Below are positions 35,580 to 44,855 of a DNA stretch of 64,000 nucleotides, in pieces. Position 1 is the stretch's first letter. Each line of letters begins with the position of its first letter. The position numbers and the translations under genes were made by a program. The stretch is from positions 62,001-126,000 of the forward strand of contig CAUZFZ010000006.1 in NCBI GenBank assembly GCA_963579025.1, in the 5' to 3' direction. The DNA is from CAUZFZ01 sp963579025. Lineage in GTDB: Bacteria > Planctomycetota > Planctomycetia > Planctomycetales > Planctomycetaceae. The notes under the pieces were generated by a model. It did not search any database and was not told the origin of the DNA. It was given only the letters and a program-made list of their open reading frames with translations.

Positions 35580-36131
35580 ATGACGTACTTCCGGCGATTC
35601 CGCATGGAATTCAACTTTGCCGATCGGGACATTCCGTCGCCATTACTGCCGGACGGATACTTTCTCGTTCCGTGGAGCAACCTCGACGTCGATCGGCACG
35701 CGAGCGTGAAGTACCTGAGTTTCCGGGACGAACTTGATTCGCGGGTTTTCCCCTGCCTGTCGACGTTGGACGGCTGTCGGAATCTGATGGCCGAAATCGC
35801 CGGGCTCCGTAATTTTATCCCGGCCGCCACATGGCTGTTGTGTCGACGCGGAATCGCTCCCGGCCTGCCCGTCACGGACTGCGGAACGATGCAGGGGCTG
35901 GCCAGTCGTCGACACATTGGCTCAGTGCAGAACGTCGGGATCACTCCAGAGCATCGCGGACTGGGACTCGGACGCGCCCTGGTCCTGCAGGGGCTGCGCG
36001 GATTCCGCGACAGCGGGATGAAAAGCGTTTGCCTGGAGGCGACCGCCGAGAATTCGGCCGCCGTCGAGCTGTACCGTTCGATCGGCTTCCGACTGATCAA
36101 GACGACCTACCGCCAGATGCCCGATCATTGA
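35580..36131 (+). CDS. GNAT-family N-acetyltransferase
   Basis: This 183-residue protein has a clear acetyl-CoA-binding motif A in its C-terminal half: VGITPEHRGLGLGRALV near 122-138, followed by the SVCLEATAENSAAVELYRSIGF motif B region that ends GNAT domains. The N-terminal half (PDGYFLVPW, then SRVFPCLS) would form the substrate side and is not recognised. No membrane or secretion signal is visible. It starts at ATG 35580; a GTG at 35571 is possible. The substrate cannot be predicted. It is convergent with the amidotransferase gene. Confidence 0.85.
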   Translation: MTYFRRFRMEFNFADRDIPSPLLPDGYFLVPWSNLDVDRHASVKYLSFRDELDSRVFPCLSTLDGCRNLMAEIAGLRNFIPAATWLLCRRGIAPGLPVTDCGTMQGLASRRHIGSVQNVGITPEHRGLGLGRALVLQGLRGFRDSGMKSVCLEATAENSAAVELYRSIGFRLIKTTYRQMPDH

Positions 36132-36151
36132 TCCCGGAAACAGGGCTCGGC

Positions 36152-36736
36152 TTACATCGCCAGGAAATTTCGCAGCATCTGGCAACCAGGCTCGGCGGTT
36201 AGATAACTCTCCGGGTGAAACTGGACACCGTGGATCGGGTGCTCACGATGTCGCAGCCCCATGATCTCCCGGTTGTGACCGTCCCAGTCGCTCCACGCCG
36301 TGGCTTCCAGACACTCGGGAATGCTGTCTTCCAGAACGATCAGGCTGTGGTAGCGAGTTGCCGTGAAGGGGTCATCCAGACCGGCGAACACGCCCAGGCC
36401 GTCGTGCCGAATCGGGGACACCTTGCCGTGCATTAAACGTTCGTGTCGCAGTACCTGTGCACCGAAAACGTCGGCAATGCACTGATGTCCCAGACAAACA
36501 CCCAGCAGCGGAATCCGAGGTCCGAATTCGCGAATGACCTCACGCGACATGCCGGCTTCATTGGGAGTGCACGGACCGGGTGAGACGATGATCCGATCGG
36601 GATTCAATGCGGCAATCTCGTCAATGGTGACCTGATCGTTCCGCGCAACGTGGATGTCCAGAGACGCATCGATCTCGCCCAGTCGCTGGACCAGGTTGTA
36701 AGTAAACGAATCGTAGTTATCGAGAACGAAAATCAT
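36152..36736 (-). CDS. Class I glutamine amidotransferase, TrpG/PabA type
   Basis: The 194-residue protein supplies ammonia from glutamine to a chorismate-using synthase (anthranilate or aminodeoxychorismate synthase). It begins MIFVLDNYDSFTYNLVQ, the standard TrpG/PabA start. The oxyanion strand VSPGPCTPNEAG, the nucleophile C81 in GVCLGHQ, and the H174/E176 pair in GVQFHPES complete the catalytic triad. Length is normal for a single-domain glutaminase. No trpE or pabB is next to it, so TrpG and PabA cannot be told apart. In-frame codons up to 36865 run through a repeat and are not part of the gene. Confidence 0.93.
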   Translation of the reverse strand: MIFVLDNYDSFTYNLVQRLGEIDASLDIHVARNDQVTIDEIAALNPDRIIVSPGPCTPNEAGMSREVIREFGPRIPLLGVCLGHQCIADVFGAQVLRHERLMHGKVSPIRHDGLGVFAGLDDPFTATRYHSLIVLEDSIPECLEATAWSDWDGHNREIMGLRHREHPIHGVQFHPESYLTAEPGCQMLRNFLAM

Positions 36737-36749
36737 GGTTCGCCTGAGT

Positions 36750-36786
36750 CCCCTCTCCCCCGTGGGGAGAGGGTTAGGGAGAGGGG
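36750..36786. repeat. C/G-rich inverted repeat just upstream of the amidotransferase start
   Basis: cccctctcccc at 36750-36760 pairs with ggggagaggg at 36764-36773 or with gggagagggg at 36777-36786, so two alternative stems are possible. It lies 14 bases before the minus-strand start codon and would be in the leader of the transcript. The type is common as an intergenic repeat in planctomycetes; a role in translation control is only a possibility. Confidence 0.55.
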
Positions 36787-36924
36787 TGGGTGGCCAATGT
36801 TTCGCCCATGGTATGACGTAGCGGAAACCGGCGCAAGGGCGATGACATCGTTGAGTTCGTCGCACAGATCTCTGAGCATGTCCGCTGATATTGCAACCAG
36901 TGAACTCGCCGAAAGATCAACTCC

Positions 36925-39027
36925 ATGCCTCAGTCAGACACTCCCGATCGTGGCCGGATGACCTGCAGCCTGCGAGGTTCCGTAGTCACGGGAAGCTGGC
37001 AGACCTGTGTCCTGAAATACACTGCGGGCTTTGCCGGCATCGATGACACCGGATCGCTCAAAGTGGTGACACGTTACGCGACCGATGCGGGAACGCCGCA
37101 GTTTGATGACCCGTCTGCGCCGAATTACACGACCGCGATCGCGTCGAACGGTGCTCACCTGCAGTTGCGGTACGACCTGAAAGACTTCCGGCGTCCGTGG
37201 GGAAAGACGATTCACCTGAAAGTCATGCAGGGATACCTGCGTCAGGGTGAGACGATCACGCTGACGATCGGTGATACGTCGGCAGGATCGCCTGGCTGGC
37301 GGATGCAGACATTCCTTGAAGACACGTTTGAGCTGAAAACCCTGGTCGATCGCTACGCAACGTACGTCTACGAAGAGCTGCCGAAGTCGCCGGCGTTTCG
37401 CATAGTGGCGGGAGAACCTGTTCGGTTAGTCGCCGTCGCACCGAGTCAGGCAGTGCCCGGAAAGAAGATCATTGTCCGGTGGAAACTGGAAGACGCGTGG
37501 GGCAATCCGGTTGGCCGGGCCAGGCGATTGACGCATCCCGCGTTCGGCGACGACGGCGTCCATTGCATCCGTGTCACTGACGAGGCAACGGGCCTGTCAG
37601 CCGAAACTAACCCGATCCACGTTTCGGCATCCGCCGCATCCCGATACTGGGCCGACCTGCACGGGCAAAGCGAAGAAACCATCGGAACGAACTCCATCGA
37701 GAGTTACTTCCGATTTGCACGAGACCGTGCCTTCGTCGATGCCTGCGGTCATCAGGGCAACGATTTTCAGATCACCGACGACTTCTGGCAGACGATTAAC
37801 GAGACGACGGCTCGATTCAATCAACCAGGTAAGTTCGTTGCGTTTCCCGGCTGGGAATGGAGCGGCAACACCGGACTCGGCGGCGATCGAAACGTGTTCT
37901 TCAAAGAGGAGGGCGGTGTCATTCACCGCAGCAGTCAGGCCCTGGTCGAGGAGTCCGAATCCATTGATCACTGCTGCCCGTCGGTGGAAGACCTGTTTGC
38001 CGACATGGAGTCGGAGCAGCAGAAACGTGACGTGATGCTCGTGCCGCATGTCGGCGGTCGATATGCGGACCTTGCCCGACACCACCCGGAACTGGAACCG
38101 GTTGTCGAAGTCCACTCGGCATGGGGCACCTTCGAGTGGATGCTCGACGACGCATTTTCGCGAGGATACCGCATCGGAATTGTGGCGAACTCAGACGGCC
38201 ACAAGGGGCGTCCGGGTGCCAGTTATCCCGGAGCCAGTACATTCGGCAGCTACGGAGGATTGACGGCGATCCTGGCAAATCGACTCGATCGCGACACCGT
38301 TTGGGATGCGTATCAGCAGCGGCGAGTTTACGGGACGACTGGTGCCCGCATGCTCCTCGATGTGGCGACGTCAGACGGAAACGTCATGGGTGAGGTCATC
38401 ACTGTCGGCGCTGATGAGTCGGTTGAACTGTCGGTTTCTGTTGCCGGGACAGCTCCCATCGAGCGAATTGAAATCCGGAACGGCATGCGCGTCCTGCAGA
38501 CACTGCGAACGTACTCGAAAGGTGATCTCGCAAATCGCGTGAAGCTGCTGTGGCAGGGAGCGACAGTTCGTGGCCGAGGTCGACAAGTCAACTGGAATGG
38601 TCGGCTGAAACTGGACGCCGCGCGAATTCAGACGTTCGACACGATCAACTTCTGGAACCAGGAGAAACGTTGCGAGCAGGTCGGTCCGCGCGAATTGCAG
38701 TGGCAATCACTGACGACCGGCGGCGTGGCCGGGGTCATCGTAGAACTCGATCGTCTATCTGGAGACCTGCACGTCGAGACAACTCAGCGTAGTTTTCGCG
38801 CGGCGATCTCGAAGCTGGGAATCAAAGGCCGACAGTACAATGCCGGTGGCATCGCGAAACGCATCTCGGCCTACCGGCTGCCACCGTCCGGCGGTTCGCG
38901 AGAGATGAATGCAACAGTCCGCGTTCGGCCCGAGCACCTGAAACCGGGTGACAACCCGCTCTACATATGCGTCGTGCAGGAAGACGGGCACATGGCGTGG
39001 TCGAGTCCGATTTACGCCGTTGTGTAA
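36925..39027 (+). CDS. DUF3604 domain protein (PHP-like hydrolase)
   Basis: The 700-residue protein has the DUF3604 hallmarks: RYWADLHGQSEETIGTNS near 240, ACGHQGNDFQITDDFW near 273, FVAFPGWEWSGNTGLGGDRNV near 307, MLVPHVGGRYAD near 372 and GIVANSDGHKGRPGASYPGAS near 415. These His/Asp motifs are like the metal site of PHP-domain phosphoesterases, and DUF3604 is related to them. The N-terminal 230 residues form beta-rich domains, and the C-terminal 190 residues are again beta-rich. No signal peptide is visible from the ATG at 36925. The substrate is unknown. The gene stands alone between divergent trpG/pabA and convergent purM. Confidence 0.87.
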   Translation: MPQSDTPDRGRMTCSLRGSVVTGSWQTCVLKYTAGFAGIDDTGSLKVVTRYATDAGTPQFDDPSAPNYTTAIASNGAHLQLRYDLKDFRRPWGKTIHLKVMQGYLRQGETITLTIGDTSAGSPGWRMQTFLEDTFELKTLVDRYATYVYEELPKSPAFRIVAGEPVRLVAVAPSQAVPGKKIIVRWKLEDAWGNPVGRARRLTHPAFGDDGVHCIRVTDEATGLSAETNPIHVSASAASRYWADLHGQSEETIGTNSIESYFRFARDRAFVDACGHQGNDFQITDDFWQTINETTARFNQPGKFVAFPGWEWSGNTGLGGDRNVFFKEEGGVIHRSSQALVEESESIDHCCPSVEDLFADMESEQQKRDVMLVPHVGGRYADLARHHPELEPVVEVHSAWGTFEWMLDDAFSRGYRIGIVANSDGHKGRPGASYPGASTFGSYGGLTAILANRLDRDTVWDAYQQRRVYGTTGARMLLDVATSDGNVMGEVITVGADESVELSVSVAGTAPIERIEIRNGMRVLQTLRTYSKGDLANRVKLLWQGATVRGRGRQVNWNGRLKLDAARIQTFDTINFWNQEKRCEQVGPRELQWQSLTTGGVAGVIVELDRLSGDLHVETTQRSFRAAISKLGIKGRQYNAGGIAKRISAYRLPPSGGSREMNATVRVRPEHLKPGDNPLYICVVQEDGHMAWSSPIYAVV

Positions 39028-39055
39028 CTGCGGCCACGCGACTCGACGGCCCGGG

Positions 39056-40123
39056 CTACGACACCATCTCAACGCTGCCGTCGCCGCCGACGATTTCGCC
39101 AATGATCCACGTAGGGATGCGATGTTCGGCGATCTGTCGGCAGACGCTGTCTGCGTAGTAGGGATTCACGGCCAGCACGAATCCGATGCCCATGTTGAAG
39201 ACACGGAACATCTCGTCCTGAGCGATTCCCGCCAAGTCCTGCAGCCAGCGGAATTCCGGGGCCAGGTCCCAGCTTGAGCAGTCCACGCGGGCGGTACAGC
39301 CAGACGGAAGTATGCGCTGCAGATTGTCGGGCAGGCCGCCGCCGGTGATGTGAGCCATGCCGCGGATGACGGTCTTACTTCGGTAATGCTGCAGCAGGTC
39401 CTGCACACAGCGAACGTAAAGCCGAGTCGGTTCGAGCAGGACGTCGGACACGGTGCGTTCGAGTTCCGGCACGTAGTCGTCGTAGCCCAGTCCGCCCACT
39501 TCGGTCACGGCTTTGCGAATCAGGCTGTAGCCGTTCGAATGGAATCCGCTCGACGCCAGACCGATCAACACGTCGCCGGGTCGGATTGTACGCGTGCCGT
39601 CGATCAGGCGTTTCCGCTCGACCACACCAACGCTGAAGCCGGCCATGTCGAAATCGCCGGGCCGGTAGACGTCTGGCATGATTGCGGTCTCGCCGCCGAT
39701 CAGCGCCATGTCGCTGTCGTAGCAACCCTGGCTGACGCCCTTGACCAGTTGAGCGATCATGTCCGGGTCGTCTTTCCCGAGGGCCAGATAGTCGAGAAAG
39801 AACAGCGGTTCGGCGCCGACGCACAGGCAGTCGTTGACGCACATGCCAACCAGGTCGATGCCCACGGTGTCGTACCGGCCGGCGGCGATGGCGACTTTCA
39901 ATTTGGTGCCGACCCCGTCCGTTCCCGACACCAGAACCGGATCGCGATAGTTTCGAGCGAACAGTCGGCTGTTGTAATCGAGCCGGAACAGACCCGCGAA
40001 ACCGCCGGTCAACGGCATGACTCGTGGCGTATGAGTCCTCTGCATCAGACGCGGCAGCTTCGCCATCGCCTGCTCGTAGAGTTCGAGATCAACACCCGCG
40101 TCTTTGTACGTGATTTGTGACAT
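39056..40123 (-). CDS. purM: Phosphoribosylformylglycinamidine cyclo-ligase (AIR synthetase)
   Basis: This enzyme catalyses ATP-dependent ring closure of FGAM to aminoimidazole ribotide, step five of purine synthesis. The 355-residue length is normal. Visible motifs are the N-terminal YKDAGVDLE, the SGTDGVGTKLKVA loop, the GMCVNDCLCVGAEPLFFLDYLALG core, LIGGETAIMPDVY, and GLASSGFHSNGYSLIRK. The last parts, HITGGGLPDNLQRILP and DEMFRVFNMGIGFVL, are also present. The gene is convergent with the DUF3604 gene (28 bases) and has no other pur gene beside it. Confidence 0.97.
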   Translation of the reverse strand: MSQITYKDAGVDLELYEQAMAKLPRLMQRTHTPRVMPLTGGFAGLFRLDYNSRLFARNYRDPVLVSGTDGVGTKLKVAIAAGRYDTVGIDLVGMCVNDCLCVGAEPLFFLDYLALGKDDPDMIAQLVKGVSQGCYDSDMALIGGETAIMPDVYRPGDFDMAGFSVGVVERKRLIDGTRTIRPGDVLIGLASSGFHSNGYSLIRKAVTEVGGLGYDDYVPELERTVSDVLLEPTRLYVRCVQDLLQHYRSKTVIRGMAHITGGGLPDNLQRILPSGCTARVDCSSWDLAPEFRWLQDLAGIAQDEMFRVFNMGIGFVLAVNPYYADSVCRQIAEHRIPTWIIGEIVGGDGSVEMVS

Positions 40124-40275
40124 CGTCAGTTCGGCATCGTGCTCAGAAGGGATACCCGCCGGTAGAATCCGATGGGCTGGGCCGGCATCTTAGCAATGGC
40201 GTTCTCTCGCAACTATCAGCCTGGGCGTCTCAACTGGCAGCCCTGACGAGCTGATGCAGCAACCTGACAGAAAGA

Positions 40276-40346
40276 TCTCACGCAAAGCCGCCAAGACGCA
40301 AAGGATGGCCTTTCCTGACTTTGCGGCTTAGCGTCTTTGCGTGAGA
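40276..40346. repeat. 28-base inverted repeat in the purM-PSD1 intergenic region
   Basis: Arms at 40276-40303 and 40319-40346 pair with three mismatches; both contain the cgcaaag and aagacgc words. The rest of the 328-base divergent intergenic region (40124-40451) shows nothing else of note and must contain promoters for purM and the DUF1549/DUF1553 gene. The element is REP-like in style but of a different family from that at 13992. Confidence 0.65.
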
Positions 40347-40451
40347 CTAGTACGGGTCCCTGCGTGCGGTGCGTGTGTGCGAATCGCGTTGCAGGAACGG
40401 CCCGACTGTCGGAAACTGGTCTTTTCCAGTTGATTCAGGAGTGCGTGCCCC

Positions 40452-43313
40452 GTGCGTCGATCATTGCTTCTCTTCCTGCTGTCGGCATTGCCGGCCGTCT
40501 CGATGGCGGACGGTCCTGCGTTTGAAGCTCAGGTGCGACCGATTCTGAAGTTGCACTGTTTTCAGTGTCACGGCGAGGCCGGTGAAAAAGAGGCTGGCCT
40601 GGACCTGCGGCTGCGTCGATTCATCGTGCGTGGCGGAGAATCAGGTCCTGCGATCGTGCCGGAATCCCCACAGACGAGCCTGCTGCTCAAGCGCGTTCGC
40701 TCCGGAGAAATGCCGCCGGGAGAGGACAAACGGCTCAGTCAGGACGAGATTCGGATTCTCGAAGCCTGGGTCAAAGCCGGAGCGCTGACCGCTCGCCCGG
40801 AACCGGACAAGATTGGAGACGGCCCGGTCTTTACCGAGGAAGAACGAAGTTACTGGGCCTTTCAGCGGGTCGTGCGGCCGGATGTACCGTCGCCAGAGAA
40901 CAGCTCACGCGTTCGAACTCCGATTGATGCCTTTCTGCTCGATGCTGACGGGATGACCGAATTTGCTCCGGATTCCGAGTCTTTTCGGCTGGTTCGTCGA
41001 GCGTGGTTTGATCTAGTCGGTCTGCCACCAACTCCTGAAGCGGTTGCCGACTTTGTCGAAGACGCGTCACCGGACGCATGGGAACGACTGATCGATCGAC
41101 TGCTGGCATCGCCGCACTATGGCGAGCGCTGGGGTCGCCACTGGCTGGACGTGGCTGGATACGCGGACTCGGAAGGCTTCACCGATGAGGATCGCGTCCG
41201 GCCGCATGCATTCCGGTATCGAGATTACGTGACTCGATCCTTCAATTTAGACAAGCCATTCGATGAATTCATTCAAGAGCAACTTGCGGGCGACGAGATG
41301 GTGCCGATGCCGCACAAGAACATGACGCCCGACGCCATCGAAAAACTGACGGCAACGGGTTTTCTACGGATGGCTCCTGATGGCACGGCTTCCGGAGGAA
41401 TCGATCAGGGCGTCGCCCGCAATCAGGTCATGGCCGACACACTGCAGATCGTCGGTTCGTCGTTACTGGGGCTGACGGTCAATTGTGCTCAGTGTCACGA
41501 CCATCGTTATGACCCGATCCCACAGTCGGACTATTACCGGCTGCGCGCGATCTTCGAACCCGGCCTCGACTGGAAGAACTGGCGAACGCCCCCTGCCCGA
41601 CAAATATCGCTCTACACGGACGCCGACCGAGAGCTCGCAAAGCAGATCGAAGCGGAAGCCGTTACCGTCGAACAGGAGCGTCAGAAGAAAGCCGACGGTT
41701 ACATCACCAGAACACTCGAAGAAGAACTACTGCTCGTCCCTGAAGACATTCGCGAGGCACTCCGCACGGCCTACCGCACAGTGGCGGCCAAGCGCAACGA
41801 TGAGCAAAAAGCGATGCTCAAGGAGTATCCCAGCGTCGCCAGCATCAGCGTGGGGTCCCTCTACCTGTACGACCGGCGTCGAGACGTGCGTGCCCGCAAA
41901 CTTGATGCCGAACGTCCAGCCAAAGAGAAACGGTTCGTTGCCGAAACCGCGATGCGAGAATTGGACAAAGTCCCGGCTGACGAACGGGTGCCCGTTGAAG
42001 CCGCACTGAAAGCAAAGGTTGAACAACGGAGCGAAGCTCAAACGGCGCTGCTGCAGAAGTACCCGGGCGTACTGGTCACCGCCGCCACGTTGCCGCAGTT
42101 CAACCCGGAGGCTGCAGCCGAACTGGAACGTGATCGCAAGACTGCAATGGACCTTAGAGAGAGTAAGGCAGCCGTTGACCTGAAACGATATGCCGACCAG
42201 GCAGCTGAGATTCGGACTCGCAAGCCGAAGGAGGGTTTTGTTCGCAGCATGACGGAAGTGCCCGGAACGGTTCCAGCTACGTTCTTGTTCTATCGCGGTG
42301 ACCACGAGCAGCCAAAACAGCAACTGCAGCCTGGCGACCTGACGATTCTCGGCAGTGAATCGCAGATCCCGGCACAGAACCTGGGGCTCGCCACTACTGG
42401 CCGCCGGCTGACTTTCGCAAAACACCTCACAACGGGCCGGCATCCATTAGTCGCACGAGTCATCGCGAATCGCGTCTGGATGCACCATTTCGGCCGCGGA
42501 CTTGTCGAGTCACCCGGCGACTTCGGTGTGCTGGGAGATCGTCCCACGCACCCGCGACTGCTCGACTGGCTCGCGTCCGAACTGGTCGACAGCAGCTGGA
42601 GCGTCAAGCACCTGCACCGACTGGTCATGACTTCGACTGCATACCAGCAAGCCTCGGGGCCGGTTGCAGAATCGGATCCGGACAACCTGCTGTATTCGCG
42701 ATTCCCGATCCGTCGGCTCGAATCGGAAGTCATTCGAGATGCGGTGCTTTCCGTGACCGATCGGCTCAACGAAAAGTTGTACGGCGAGGCTGTGCCAGTC
42801 ATGGAAGACAGCGTCGGTCAGATCATCATCGGCCGCGAGAATCTGGACGGCGAACGCAAGCCCACCAAAACGATCTCGCTGGACGGCGAGGAGTATCGAC
42901 GCAGCATGTACATCCAGGTCCGCCGGACGCGGACACTCTCGATGTTCGACACGTTCGACGCCCCGTCGCTGAGTCCCAACTGTGACCGCCGCAGCGTTTC
43001 AACAGTCACGCCGCAATCGTTGCTGATGATGAACAGCAACTTCGCAGTCGAGCACTCCAGTGCATTGGCCGACCGAGTGATACGTGATGCCGGAAAAGAT
43101 GACCGCGACTGCGTCACTCTGGGCTGGCGACTGGTTTTTGCCGAGCAGCCGTCGACTCAGGAAGCGGACGAAGCCGTCGAATTTGTCGGTTTGCAGCGAG
43201 ACCTGATCAGTGAATTGAATCCAAAGCTGAAGCCTGAGGAAATCAACCGCGAGGCCCTGGCCGTTTTCTGCCAGTCCCTGCTGAGTTCCAACCGGTTTCT
43301 CTATGTCGACTGA
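40452..43313 (+). CDS. Secreted cytochrome-type DUF1549/DUF1553 (PSD1) protein
   Basis: The 953-residue protein starts at a GTG at 40452 with a signal peptide (cleavage near SMA-DG). A planctomycete cytochrome c domain (PSCyt1) follows, with the heme site CFQCH at 36-40. DUF1549 lies at about 150-370 and contains the conserved NCAQCHDH. Residues about 380-610 are Lys/Glu-rich and probably coiled coil. DUF1553 at about 650-930 has PLVARVIANRVWMHHFGRGLVESPGDFG. Such proteins are abundant in planctomycetes and are linked to polysaccharide breakdown, but the reaction is unknown. It is followed after 23 bases by a DUF1501 gene, the standard partner. Confidence 0.93.
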   Translation: MRRSLLLFLLSALPAVSMADGPAFEAQVRPILKLHCFQCHGEAGEKEAGLDLRLRRFIVRGGESGPAIVPESPQTSLLLKRVRSGEMPPGEDKRLSQDEIRILEAWVKAGALTARPEPDKIGDGPVFTEEERSYWAFQRVVRPDVPSPENSSRVRTPIDAFLLDADGMTEFAPDSESFRLVRRAWFDLVGLPPTPEAVADFVEDASPDAWERLIDRLLASPHYGERWGRHWLDVAGYADSEGFTDEDRVRPHAFRYRDYVTRSFNLDKPFDEFIQEQLAGDEMVPMPHKNMTPDAIEKLTATGFLRMAPDGTASGGIDQGVARNQVMADTLQIVGSSLLGLTVNCAQCHDHRYDPIPQSDYYRLRAIFEPGLDWKNWRTPPARQISLYTDADRELAKQIEAEAVTVEQERQKKADGYITRTLEEELLLVPEDIREALRTAYRTVAAKRNDEQKAMLKEYPSVASISVGSLYLYDRRRDVRARKLDAERPAKEKRFVAETAMRELDKVPADERVPVEAALKAKVEQRSEAQTALLQKYPGVLVTAATLPQFNPEAAAELERDRKTAMDLRESKAAVDLKRYADQAAEIRTRKPKEGFVRSMTEVPGTVPATFLFYRGDHEQPKQQLQPGDLTILGSESQIPAQNLGLATTGRRLTFAKHLTTGRHPLVARVIANRVWMHHFGRGLVESPGDFGVLGDRPTHPRLLDWLASELVDSSWSVKHLHRLVMTSTAYQQASGPVAESDPDNLLYSRFPIRRLESEVIRDAVLSVTDRLNEKLYGEAVPVMEDSVGQIIIGRENLDGERKPTKTISLDGEEYRRSMYIQVRRTRTLSMFDTFDAPSLSPNCDRRSVSTVTPQSLLMMNSNFAVEHSSALADRVIRDAGKDDRDCVTLGWRLVFAEQPSTQEADEAVEFVGLQRDLISELNPKLKPEEINREALAVFCQSLLSSNRFLYVD

Positions 43314-43336
43314 ATTCAGATCGTGAGATTCGAGAC

Positions 43337-44791
43337 ATGACCTTGACCGACAGCACCGAAGCACTTTCACGCCGCGGCTTTTGTCAGACTGGCGCGTTCG
43401 GTCTGGCGCCGGTTGCGCTGGCGTGGTTGCTGAAGCAGGATGGGGCAATCGCCGCTCCGGTGAAGCCAAACATTCACGCGCAGGAAATCTCGCTGGCGAA
43501 GCGGCCAACGCATTTCGAGCCGCAGGCGAAGGCCATGATCTCGCTGTTCATGCAGGGAGGCCCCAGCCAGGTCGATCTGCTGGATCCAAAGCCGGAACTC
43601 AACCGGCTGGACGGGCAGAAGTTCCCGGGCAACATCAAGTACGACAACGCCGCACAGGCCAGTTCCCGAGTGCTTGGCAGTCCGTGGAAGTTCAGAAAGT
43701 ACGGGCAATGCGGCACGGACGTCTCAGAGTTGTTGCCCAGCGTGGCCGAGATCGTCGACGACATTGTTGTGATTCGGTCGATGCACACGGGTGTGAATAA
43801 CCACGGCCAGTCGATTCACGCGTTGAATTCTGGCAGGACACAGCGAGGTCGGCCGTCGCTGGGGAGCTGGCTGACTTATGGGCTCGGCGCGGAAACTCAG
43901 AATCTGCCGGCGTATGTCGCGTTGACCGATCCACGCGGGATCCCCGTCGAAGGTGTTCTCAACTGGTCCAACGGCTGGTTGCCGTCACTGTTTCAGGGCA
44001 CTGTTGTCCGGTCGCAGGAACCTCGGATTCTCAATCTGGATCCGCCTGCTCGACGTAAAGGACGCGTGCAGGAGGCTTACCTGAAATATCTGCGGAGGCT
44101 GAACGAGCAACATCTGGCCAATCACCCGGAGAACTCGGACCTGTCAGCACGTATCTCCAATTACGAACTGGCGGCTCGTATGCAGACGTCTGCCCGCGAG
44201 GCACTCGACATCGGCCAGGAGACCAAGGCCACTCAGGAGATGTATGGCATCGATCAGAAAGAGTCGCAGGAGTATGGCCAGCGATGCCTGATCGCTCGGC
44301 GGCTGATCGAACGGGGCGTCCGCTTCGTGCAGGTGTTTACGAAGAACCAGTACTGGGACCATCACGGCTCGATCCGGACGTCATTGCCGGCTGCGTGTCG
44401 CAAGACGGAGAAACCAGCCGCCGCCCTCGTCAAGGATTTGAAGCAACGCGGTCTGCTCGATTCGACGGTCGTCCACTGGGGCGGAGAAATGGGTCGATTG
44501 CCGGTCATCCAGAACGATGCTGGCCCCAGCAAAGTCGGTCGGGACCACAATACGTATGGCTTCACGATGTGGCTGGCCGGCGGCGGATTTCGCCGTGGTG
44601 GTACATACGGCGCGACCGACGAATTCGGGCATCACGCCGTAACCGATGTCGTCAATCATTTCGACTACCACGCCACGCTACTGCACCTGTTCGGCATGCG
44701 CGCCGACGAGCTGGTCTACAAACGCAACAGTCGTGAAGAAACGCTGCTTGATGGCCAGCCCGGCAATCTTGTGACGGGACTTCTGGAATAG
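43337..44791 (+). CDS. DUF1501 family protein with Tat signal
   Basis: The 484-residue protein starts with a twin-arginine signal (SRRGFCQTG, hydrophobic run to about 38). It has DUF1501 features: MISLFMQGGPSQVDLLDPKP, ELLPSVAEIVDDIVVIRSMHTGVNNHGQS, and the C-terminal WGGEMGRLPV, GRDHNTYGFTMWLAGGG and GATDEFGHHAV segments. The fold belongs to the alkaline-phosphatase/sulfatase-like superfamily, with His/Asp residues placed to bind metal. It is the usual second gene after DUF1549/DUF1553 genes, and the 23-base gap here indicates an operon. The product should be exported folded. Confidence 0.94.
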   Translation: MTLTDSTEALSRRGFCQTGAFGLAPVALAWLLKQDGAIAAPVKPNIHAQEISLAKRPTHFEPQAKAMISLFMQGGPSQVDLLDPKPELNRLDGQKFPGNIKYDNAAQASSRVLGSPWKFRKYGQCGTDVSELLPSVAEIVDDIVVIRSMHTGVNNHGQSIHALNSGRTQRGRPSLGSWLTYGLGAETQNLPAYVALTDPRGIPVEGVLNWSNGWLPSLFQGTVVRSQEPRILNLDPPARRKGRVQEAYLKYLRRLNEQHLANHPENSDLSARISNYELAARMQTSAREALDIGQETKATQEMYGIDQKESQEYGQRCLIARRLIERGVRFVQVFTKNQYWDHHGSIRTSLPAACRKTEKPAAALVKDLKQRGLLDSTVVHWGGEMGRLPVIQNDAGPSKVGRDHNTYGFTMWLAGGGFRRGGTYGATDEFGHHAVTDVVNHFDYHATLLHLFGMRADELVYKRNSREETLLDGQPGNLVTGLLE

Positions 44792-44855
44792 ATGGCCGAC
44801 AGTGGCAGGCGAATCCGACTGGCGCGAATGGGTCTGCGATTCTGAACGCAGTTCT

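Noticed and set aside
39350..40120. 256-residue plus-strand frame
   Set aside because: It mirrors purM; no family motif is present in the plus-strand reading.
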